A stretch of DNA of 64,000 nt from Fertoeibacter niger (GTDB lineage Bacteria > Pseudomonadota > Alphaproteobacteria > Rhodobacterales > Rhodobacteraceae): the NCBI RefSeq assembly GCF_009380135.2, contig NZ_WHUT02000004.1:124001-188000 (forward strand). The letters run 5' to 3'. Positions 58,287 through 64,000 of this stretch are shown piece after piece (the stretch's first letter is position 1; the number at the start of each line of letters is the position of its first letter). The translations under genes were made by a program, and so were the position numbers. The notes under the pieces are model-generated. The model did no database searches. It saw only the letters and a program-made list of their open reading frames with translations, and was not told the DNA's origin.

Positions 58287-59267
58287 ATGCGGGCACTGGT
58301 AAGAGTGGTTCTGGTGCTGGCGGTGCTTTACGCGGGCTATTGGTTCGTGGGGTCGCGGGCGCTGGAGCGCGGGGCCGAAGCGTGGTTTCAGCAGCAGGCG
58401 GCGGCGGGTTTCATCGCAGAGCGTGAAAGCCTGTCGGTGCAGGGATTTCCCAGCCGGTTCGACCTGACGGTGAACGGGCTGCGTCTGGCCGACCCTGCGA
58501 CCGGCATCGGCTGGGAGGCGCCTTTCGTGCAGGTGTTCAGCCTGTCCTACAAGCCATGGCATGTGATCGCGGCCTTTGCACCGCAGCAGATTGTCCGCAC
58601 ACCGTCCGATGATGTGACGCTGGACGCGGCCAAGTTGCAGGCCAGCGTAATCGTGACACCCGGCCCTGCCCTTGCGCTGGACCGGGTGGCACTGGCAGGT
58701 GAGGGCCTGCGCGCCACCTCGTCGATCGGCTGGAGCCTGGCCGCAGACAGTGCCCGCTTTGCCACCCGGCGTCTGGATGGCACCGACAACGCGCATGACA
58801 TCGGGATCGAGGCGACAAACATCAGCCCGGACGCCAGCCTGCTGACCGCCCTTGGCGCGGCCAGCCTGCCCGGCCAGATCGACCTGGCGCGGCTGACGGC
58901 AACCGCCAGCTTTTCCGCCCCGCTGGACCGGCACGCAGGCGCAACCCGCCCGCAGCTGCTGGCGCTGGAAATTGGCGAGGGCCTGCTGCGCTGGGGCGAT
59001 CTGGGCCTGTTTGCGCGGGGCAGCCTGGTGGCCGACGCACAGGGGCAGGCCGAAGGCCGGGTAGAATTCAGGTTGGACAACTGGCCCAAGGCGGTGGATC
59101 TGGCGGTGGCGCTGGGGCTGATGACGCCCGAGGTGGCCCCAACATGGCGGAATGCGCTGACGCTGCTGGCCGCTGGCGGCAACACGGTGGAGGTTCCTCT
59201 GACCTTTGCCCAGGGGCGGATGAGCCTCGGGCCGCTGCCCATAGGCCCCGCCCCCCGGCTGCACTGA
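58287..59267 (+). CDS. DUF2125 family protein
   Basis: 326 residues with an N-terminal membrane helix (VRVVLVLAVLYAGYWFVGSRAL) and a long beta-rich periplasmic part. Family landmarks: the GFIAERESLSVQGFPSRFDLTVNGLRLADP segment (about 42-70), GIGWEAPFVQVFSLSYKPWHVIAAFAP, and GRMSLGPLPIGPAPRL at the end. Function is not established; related proteins resemble AsmA-like lipid-transport folds, which is my inference. It diverges from the ChaC gene. Confidence 0.9.
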   Translation: MRALVRVVLVLAVLYAGYWFVGSRALERGAEAWFQQQAAAGFIAERESLSVQGFPSRFDLTVNGLRLADPATGIGWEAPFVQVFSLSYKPWHVIAAFAPQQIVRTPSDDVTLDAAKLQASVIVTPGPALALDRVALAGEGLRATSSIGWSLAADSARFATRRLDGTDNAHDIGIEATNISPDASLLTALGAASLPGQIDLARLTATASFSAPLDRHAGATRPQLLALEIGEGLLRWGDLGLFARGSLVADAQGQAEGRVEFRLDNWPKAVDLAVALGLMTPEVAPTWRNALTLLAAGGNTVEVPLTFAQGRMSLGPLPIGPAPRLH

Positions 59268-59488
59268 ACCGAATAGCACCGGACCCACACCAGAAAAATC
59301 GAACATTCCGGGGTGGAAACACGCTTGGCCAAATCATCCGGAAGTTGCTGAATTGGGTGAAGAAACCCTTGCACAGGCATGAAATTGCTGGATTAGCTGA
59401 AAGCTGTGGCCAATTCATCATAGCCAAAACCCCCGCAGGCTGCTACATTTTGCGATAACGATAAAAAATCGAGCAGGCAGACAGGCAT

Positions 59489-60562
59489 ATGGGAACGGGC
59501 TTTCGCGGCACGTTCGTCATTTCCTGGTCACAGACAGAAGTAGACGGTCTTCGGGCCGCGCCGTTGGATGCGTTGGGCGTCGGTGCTGCATGGCGCTGGA
59601 CAGGCAGCAGCGTGCGCGTCGAGGGGCCGCAGGAATTCCTGCTTCTGGAAGGGGCCGAGGGGGCGGCGGAAATAAGGAAACGCGCGGCGCGCGTGGTGCG
59701 GCGCCTTGTCGGCGTGGCCGTGGGGGCAGGCGCTCGTCCGCATCCCCTGCACGACGACCCGCAAGACGACATGCCGGACCAGAGCTTTGTGGTGACGGAC
59801 GGGCACCAGACCCATGCCGTCACCGTCATCGACGTGCCTGATACAGGCGCGCGGCTGCTTTTGTTCGTGGGCAATCCGCCTCCGGCTGACACTGATCTGT
59901 GGGTGGTGCGCATCGCGCTGGACCGCACGGCGCGGGCGGCGGGCGCCAGGGCTGCGGGCGGGGTGATCTGCTTTACCCCCGATACCGCGATCAAGACGCC
60001 CGAAGGGCCCCGGCTGATCCAGGATCTGCGCCCGGGCGACCGGATACTGACCCGCGACAATGGCGCGCAGCCGGTGATGTGGACCGGCCATCGCCGCATG
60101 ACGGGCGCGCGGCTTTATGCCATGCCGCATCTGCGCCCGATCCGGTTCCGCACCGGCGCGCTTGGCATCGGGCGGCCCGACCGCGACCTGATCGTGTCGC
60201 CCCAGCACCGCATGCTGGTGAAGGGCGCTGCGGCACAGGCGCTGTTCAACACACCCGAGGTGCTGGTGGCCGCCGAAGACCTGCTCAGCGATCAGGCGGT
60301 GTCGGTAGACCACGCGCTGCGCGACGTGACCTATGTGCATATCCTGTTGGAACGGCACAACATCGTCTGGGCCAACGGGCTGGAGACGGAAAGTTTCCAC
60401 CCCTCGAACACGGCACTGGAAATGGTGGAACCGGCGCAGCGCGCCACATTGCTGGGCCTGCTGCCGGGCATCGCCGAGAACCCGCACACCTATGGCGACT
60501 ATGCGCGGCGCAACATTTCAGGCCCCGAAGCCGCCATACTGCGGCATGACATGGCGGCCTAA
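59489..60562 (+). CDS. Hint-domain protein
   Basis: 357 residues. About 140 N-terminal residues (beginning TFVISWSQTEVDGLRAAPLD) precede a Hint (hedgehog/intein) domain from C161 (VICFTPDTAIKTPEGPRLIQDLRPGDRILTRDN), with IVSPQHRMLV near 232 and YVHILLERHNIVWANGLETESFHPS near 287-310. C161 could start N-S acyl shift. No C-terminal His-Asn/nucleophile splice junction is visible, so self-cleavage rather than splicing is likelier. There is no signal peptide. Such proteins are frequent in Rhodobacterales, and their substrate is unknown. The gene interrupts the DUF2125-rpsD region. Confidence 0.85.
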   Translation: MGTGFRGTFVISWSQTEVDGLRAAPLDALGVGAAWRWTGSSVRVEGPQEFLLLEGAEGAAEIRKRAARVVRRLVGVAVGAGARPHPLHDDPQDDMPDQSFVVTDGHQTHAVTVIDVPDTGARLLLFVGNPPPADTDLWVVRIALDRTARAAGARAAGGVICFTPDTAIKTPEGPRLIQDLRPGDRILTRDNGAQPVMWTGHRRMTGARLYAMPHLRPIRFRTGALGIGRPDRDLIVSPQHRMLVKGAAAQALFNTPEVLVAAEDLLSDQAVSVDHALRDVTYVHILLERHNIVWANGLETESFHPSNTALEMVEPAQRATLLGLLPGIAENPHTYGDYARRNISGPEAAILRHDMAA

Positions 60563-60569
60563 GCCCCTG

Positions 60570-60597
60570 TTGACACCACCGGCGCGCGCTGTATAAG
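60570..60597 (+). promoter_or_regulatory. Sigma-70-type promoter for rpsD
   Basis: TTGACA (60570-60575), a 16-base spacer and TATAAG (60592-60597). Transcription would start near 60604, inside the hairpin at 60603-60629, giving a leader of about 155 bases before the rpsD start codon. Confidence 0.7.
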
Positions 60598-60602
60598 CCG
60601 CC

Positions 60603-60629
60603 AATCCCGGGTTTACGCCCGGGGTTTTT
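60603..60629 (+). terminator. Hairpin with T-run overlapping the rpsD start of transcription
   Basis: A 9-bp stem AATCCCGGG/CCCGGGGTT (60603-60611/60618-60626) with a 6-base loop and trailing T. It can terminate the Hint-gene transcript coming from the left. CCAAT (60601-60605) can also pair with ATTGG (60631-60635), so a transcript starting here would carry an alternative 5' fold. Confidence 0.65.
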
Positions 60630-60760
60630 CATTGGTGTTGGTGGCCCCTGCAAGGGGATGCCTGTCAGCCGCAAGGCAAAGGACAACGCCCTTCGACATC
60701 GCCGGACGCCCGAAACCGCAGCGCGGGACGGGCAATGGCACCAACTGAAGGAGATCAGCC

Positions 60761-61381
60761 GTGACCAAACGCACGTCTGCCAAGCATAAAATCGACCGCC
60801 GCATGGGCGAAAACATCTGGGGCCGTCCGAAATCCCCGGTGAACAAGCGCGAATACGGCCCCGGCCAGCACGGCCAGCGCCGCAAGAACAAACTTTCCGA
60901 CTTCGGCACCCAGCTGCGCGCCAAGCAGAAGCTGAAAGGCTACTACGGCGATCTGACGGAAAAGCAGTTCCGCAAGATCTATGCCGAGGCCGAGCGTGTG
61001 AAGGGCGACACCGGCGAAATGCTGGTTGGCCTGCTCGAGCGTCGTCTGGACGCGGTGGTTTACCGTGCCAAGCTGGTGCCCACCGTCTTTGCCGCCCGCC
61101 AGTTCGTGAACCACGGCCATGTGACCGTGAACGGTGTGCGCGTGAACATCGCGTCTTACCGCGTGAAAGAGGGCGACCTGATCGAAGTGCGCCAGAAGTC
61201 CAAGCAACTGGCCATCGTGCTGGAAGCGGTGCAACTGGCCGAGCGTGACGTTCCCGACTATCTGGAAGTCGACCATTCCAAGATGACCGTGAAGTTCGTG
61301 CGCACCCCGGGTCTGGGCGACGTGCCCTATCCGGTGGTGATGGAACCGAACCTGGTCGTGGAATACTACGCCAAGAACTGA
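60761..61381 (+). CDS. rpsD: 30S ribosomal protein S4
   Basis: 206 residues starting at GTG 60761 behind AAGGAG (60748-60753). A primary 16S rRNA-binding protein for small-subunit assembly. It has the standard opening [45 protein letters not shown] and the S4 RNA-binding domain ([51 protein letters not shown]). The gene stands outside the main ribosomal clusters with its own promoter, leader and terminator. Confidence 0.98.
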   Translation: MTKRTSAKHKIDRRMGENIWGRPKSPVNKREYGPGQHGQRRKNKLSDFGTQLRAKQKLKGYYGDLTEKQFRKIYAEAERVKGDTGEMLVGLLERRLDAVVYRAKLVPTVFAARQFVNHGHVTVNGVRVNIASYRVKEGDLIEVRQKSKQLAIVLEAVQLAERDVPDYLEVDHSKMTVKFVRTPGLGDVPYPVVMEPNLVVEYYAKN

Positions 61382-61405
61382 TCCGGCGCATTTGCTGCCG
61401 ATCCG

Positions 61406-61431
61406 AAGGCCCGCCCCAGTGGCGGGCCTTT
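61406..61431 (+). terminator. rpsD terminator
   Basis: A 10-bp stem AAGGCCCGCC/GGCGGGCCTT (61406-61415/61421-61430) with a 5-base loop ends in TTT, 24 bases after the rpsD stop. Confidence 0.85.
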
Positions 61432-61505
61432 GTCATTGATTGGCAGGTGATTGAATTGGCGCGGGCAATTGCCTAGATGCCGCACAGGCAATGCAAGGGG
61501 CAGCG

Positions 61506-62042
61506 ATGACCGACAAACCCACACTCGAAACACGCTTTGAACGCGGGCTTTTCGCCTCGCGCTGGCTGATGGCGCCGATGTATCTGGGGCTGGTGGTGGC
61601 GCTGGGAATGCTGACCATCGTGTTCGTGCGCGAACTGGCCTATTATGCCCCCAAGGCCTTTACCATGGCCTATGACGAGGCGATCCTGGCGGTGCTGACG
61701 CTGATCGATTTGTCACTGGCGGCCAACCTGCTGCTGATCGTGCTGTTTTCCGGCTATGAAAACTTTGTGTCCAAGCTGAACATCGGCAATGCCGAAGACC
61801 GGCCCGACTGGATGGGCAAGGTTGATTTTTCAGGCCTGAAGATGAAGCTTATCGCCTCTATCGTGGCGATTTCGGGTATCCATCTGCTGAAACGCTTCAT
61901 GGAGCTGGGCAATCCGGGCATTCCGGTATCGGGCGATGACGGCACTCTGCAATGGATGGTCGTGATTCACCTGACATTTGTGATCTCGGGTGTGTTGCTG
62001 GCGCTGATGGACTGGCTGGCCTCAAAGACCGACAAGCACTGA
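61506..62042 (+). CDS. UPF0114 (YqhA) family membrane protein
   Basis: 178 residues from ATG 61506, behind AAGGGGCAGCG. About four helices: RWLMAPMYLGLVVALGMLTIVF, AILAVLTLIDLSLAANLLLIVLFSGYENF, MKLIASIVAISGIHLLKRFMEL and VVIHLTFVISGVLLALMDWLA. The family-typical FVSKL and LIASIVAISGIHLLK segments are present. Function unknown. Its stop codon begins an 11-bp repeat array. Confidence 0.9.
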   Translation: MTDKPTLETRFERGLFASRWLMAPMYLGLVVALGMLTIVFVRELAYYAPKAFTMAYDEAILAVLTLIDLSLAANLLLIVLFSGYENFVSKLNIGNAEDRPDWMGKVDFSGLKMKLIASIVAISGIHLLKRFMELGNPGIPVSGDDGTLQWMVVIHLTFVISGVLLALMDWLASKTDKH

Positions 62043-62072
62043 TCGGGCACTGATCGGGCACTGATGCGGCAC
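62040..62072. repeat. 11-bp tandem repeat, three copies
   Basis: TGATCGGGCAC at 62040-62050 and 62051-62061, then TGATGCGGCAC at 62062-62072. The first unit contains the UPF0114 stop codon, so the stop is repeated in tandem. Likely slippage. Confidence 0.9.
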
Positions 62073-62138
62073 AGAATATCGCACTGGTCTTGCGCCCTGC
62101 GGGCCGTTACAACCCGCAGGCAACAGATCAGGTGAGAC

Positions 62139-63224
62139 ATGAGTGACGCCATACGCCCGCAGCCCGGCATTCTGGACATCGCGCTTTACGAGGGCGGGAA
62201 AAGCCATGTGGCGGGCGTGGCGAATGCGCTGAAACTGTCATCGAACGAAAACCCCTTTGGCCCGTCCGATCGCGCCAAAGAGGCGTTTCAACGCACGGTG
62301 CACACGCTGCACCGCTACCCGAACACCGACCATCACAACCTGCGCCATGCCATTGCCGAGGTGCACCGGCTGGATGCCGACCGGGTGATTTGCGGCTGTG
62401 GGTCGGATGAGATCATCACCTTTCTGATGCAGGCCTATGCCGGGCCGGGCGACGAGGTGGTTTTCACCGAACACGGGTTTCTGATGTATCGCATTTCCGC
62501 GCTGGCGGTGGGGGCGACGCCGGTAGAGGTGGCGGAACGCGAGCGCACGGCGGATGTCGATGCGATTCTGGCCGCCTGTTCGCAGCGCACGAAACTGGTG
62601 TTCATCGCAAACCCCAACAACCCCACCGGAACGATGATCGGTGCCGCCGATGTGGCGCGGCTGGCCGATGGCCTGCCGCGGCAGGCGATACTGGTGCTGG
62701 ACGGGGCCTATGCCGAATATGTGCAGGGCTATGACGGGGGCCTCGGGCTGATCGAAAGCCGCAGCAACGTGGTGATGACCCGCACATTTTCCAAGATTTA
62801 CGGGCTGGGCGGGCTGCGGATTGGCTGGGGTTACGGGCCAAAACCGATCATTGACGTGCTGAACCGCATCCGTGGGCCGTTCAACCTTTCCACGGCCCAG
62901 CTTGAGGTGGCCGAAGCCGCCGTGCGCGACCAGGATCATGTGAACCGCTGCCGGACCGAAAACGCCCGCTGGCGCGCCTGGCTGGCCGAGGCGCTGGCCG
63001 AGCTTGGGGTGCCGTCCGACACCTCGCTGGCGAATTTCGTGCTGGCGCGCTTTGCCGACGCCGCCGAGGCGGAAAACTGCGATGCATTTTTGCAGACCCA
63101 GGGGCTGATCGTGCGGCGGGTCAGCGGCTACAAGCTGCCGCATTGCCTGCGCATCACCGTGGGGGATGAGGCGTCATGCCGCCGCGTTGCCCATGCCATC
63201 GCCCAGTTCAAGGGCCTGCGCTGA
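62139..63224 (+). CDS. hisC: Histidinol-phosphate aminotransferase
   Basis: 361 residues, PLP fold type I. It has [24 protein letters not shown] near 28-51, [11 protein letters not shown] near 162, and the Schiff-base lysine in [20 protein letters not shown] near 215. It transaminates imidazole-acetol phosphate in histidine synthesis; this subgroup often also acts on aromatic amino acids. The TGATG overlap with tyrA is consistent with a second role in phenylalanine or tyrosine formation. Confidence 0.93.
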   Translation: MSDAIRPQPGILDIALYEGGKSHVAGVANALKLSSNENPFGPSDRAKEAFQRTVHTLHRYPNTDHHNLRHAIAEVHRLDADRVICGCGSDEIITFLMQAYAGPGDEVVFTEHGFLMYRISALAVGATPVEVAERERTADVDAILAACSQRTKLVFIANPNNPTGTMIGAADVARLADGLPRQAILVLDGAYAEYVQGYDGGLGLIESRSNVVMTRTFSKIYGLGGLRIGWGYGPKPIIDVLNRIRGPFNLSTAQLEVAEAAVRDQDHVNRCRTENARWRAWLAEALAELGVPSDTSLANFVLARFADAAEAENCDAFLQTQGLIVRRVSGYKLPHCLRITVGDEASCRRVAHAIAQFKGLR

Positions 63225-64000
63225 TGGCGGCGATCTACAACCGCGTGGCGCTGATCGGGCTGGGGCTGATTGCCTCGTCAATGGCGCATGCGATGCGGGC
63301 CGAGGGGCTGGCGGCCGAGATCGTGGGCTATGCGCGTTCCGCCGAAACCCGGGCCACGGTGCGCGAGCTGGGGTTCTGCGACCGGGTGACAGACACGGCG
63401 GCCGAGGCTGTGGCCGGGGCCGATCTGGTGGTGCTGGCCGTGCCGGTGGGTGCGATGGGCGCGCTGGCCGAGGAAATCGCACCGCATCTGGCCCCCGGGG
63501 CCATGGTAACGGATGTGGGGTCGGTGAAACAGGCGGTCATTGCCGCCGTCGTCCCGCATATCCCGGCGGGTGTGCATTTCATCGCCGGGCATCCGCTGGC
63601 GGGCACCGAACATTCGGGGCCGCGTTCCGGCTTTGCCACGCTGTTCCGCAACCGCTGGTGGCTTTTGACGCCTGCCGAAGATGCAGACCCGGTGGCCTTG
63701 GCCCGGCTGCGCGCGCTGTGCGAGGGCATGGGTGCCAATGTCGATGTGATGGACGCCCCGCATCACGATCTTGTGCTGGCCGTCACCAGCCACACGCCGC
63801 ATCTGATCGCCTATACGATGGTGGGCGTGGCCGACGACCTGCGCCGAGTCACCGACAGCGAGGTGATCCGGTATTCTGCCGCCGGTTTCCGCGATTTCAC
63901 CCGCATCGCGGCCTCTGACCCGACCATGTGGCGCGACGTGTTCCTGACCAACAAGGAGGCGACGCTGGATATTCTGGGCCGCTTCACCGAGGAACTGTTT
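63224..64000 (+). CDS. tyrA: Prephenate/arogenate dehydrogenase (truncated by the window edge)
   Basis: The first 259 codons are present. Rossmann motif VALIGLGLIASSMAHAMRAEG (residues 8-28), then AGADLVVLAVPVGAMGALAEEI and TDVGSVKQAVI. The catalytic region is FIAGHPLAGTEHSGPRSG near 120 and HHDLVLAVTSHTPHLIAYTMV near 185. It makes 4-hydroxyphenylpyruvate or tyrosine. The start overlaps the hisC stop by one base. The C-terminal part lies beyond position 64000. Confidence 0.93.
   Translation, partial: MAAIYNRVALIGLGLIASSMAHAMRAEGLAAEIVGYARSAETRATVRELGFCDRVTDTAAEAVAGADLVVLAVPVGAMGALAEEIAPHLAPGAMVTDVGSVKQAVIAAVVPHIPAGVHFIAGHPLAGTEHSGPRSGFATLFRNRWWLLTPAEDADPVALARLRALCEGMGANVDVMDAPHHDLVLAVTSHTPHLIAYTMVGVADDLRRVTDSEVIRYSAAGFRDFTRIAASDPTMWRDVFLTNKEATLDILGRFTEELF

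Noticed and set aside
58224..59306. Upstream 360 codons of the frame that ends as ChaC
   Set aside because: Antisense to the DUF2125 gene; ChaC similarity begins only at ATG 58223.
59290..59460. Regulatory repeats in front of the Hint gene (GGCCAA(A/T)TCATC twice)
   Set aside because: The repeats are imperfect and short; coincidence is likely in this AT-richer leader.

Overview
The window reads as the chromosome of a high-GC alphaproteobacterium of the Rhodobacteraceae/Paracoccaceae type (Rhodobacter, Gemmobacter or Tabrizicola-like). Four features point there. An ethylmalonyl-CoA pathway block (mcl2 and mch) sits directly before an sdhCD-A-B operon. The F1-ATPase genes atpHAGDC stand apart from F0. 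Sulfate activation uses a fused sulfate adenylyltransferase/APS kinase. Small alphaproteobacterial families are present (TIGR02300, DUF1150, DUF2125, UbiK, DUF1737). Nearly all of it is dense core genome: I see no prophage, insertion sequence, integrase or CRISPR array, and only one RNA gene, a tRNA-Ala.

Layout. 1-5 kb: an RTX repeat protein, malate dehydrogenase, a TSUP permease, a sulfotransferase-like protein and a small secreted protein. 5-14 kb: mcl2, NnrU, DUF1737, mch, a TorF-type outer-membrane protein, then sdhC, sdhD, sdhA, a SUFU-domain protein, two lipoproteins, sdhB and a DUF218 protein; central carbon metabolism dominates. 14-22 kb: deoD, a GntR regulator, a DUF45 metalloprotease, TIGR02300, tRNA-Ala, ubiK, the overlapping lgt-midA-pgeF operon, then divergent lrp and trxB. 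22-32 kb: a peroxiredoxin-like/2-oxoglutarate oxygenase fusion, sulfate activation, Hsp20-DUF1150, purE-purK, Nudix, a lytic transglycosylase, a diguanylate cyclase, a DUF4406 protein and a DeoR regulator. 32-44 kb: groESL with a promoter and CIRCE operator, a TraB/GumN protein, Mn-dependent pyrophosphatase, a HAD protein, a MaoC protein, ribF, YcgN, an aldolase-like PLP enzyme, an alpha/beta hydrolase, an HCCA-isomerase-like protein, prs and an H-type lectin. 44-51 kb: atpHAGDC, a 553-base gene-free stretch, then a methyltransferase divergent from gloB. 51-64 kb: clpA, an M23 peptidase, a MotA/MotB-like pair, a ChaC protein, DUF2125, a Hint-domain protein, rpsD, a UPF0114 protein, hisC and a truncated tyrA at the right edge.

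Genes that work together: mcl2 and mch are consecutive acetyl-CoA assimilation steps that feed malate and succinyl-CoA to Mdh and Sdh. lgt-midA-pgeF links lipoprotein maturation, respiratory assembly and cell-wall quality control. groESL, hsp20 and clpA are protein quality control. The most unusual items are a SUFU-domain gene translationally coupled inside the sdh operon, two in-phase TTTGTGATCAC boxes upstream of sdhC, a peroxiredoxin-like domain without its catalytic cysteine fused to a dioxygenase, a non-flagellar MotA/MotB-like pair with a very long coiled coil, a Nudix frame running antisense through its neighbour, and a 90-residue super-repeat in the RTX protein. I see no single wholly new system. 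Start sites were chosen from Shine-Dalgarno spacing and family alignments recalled from memory; no database was consulted.
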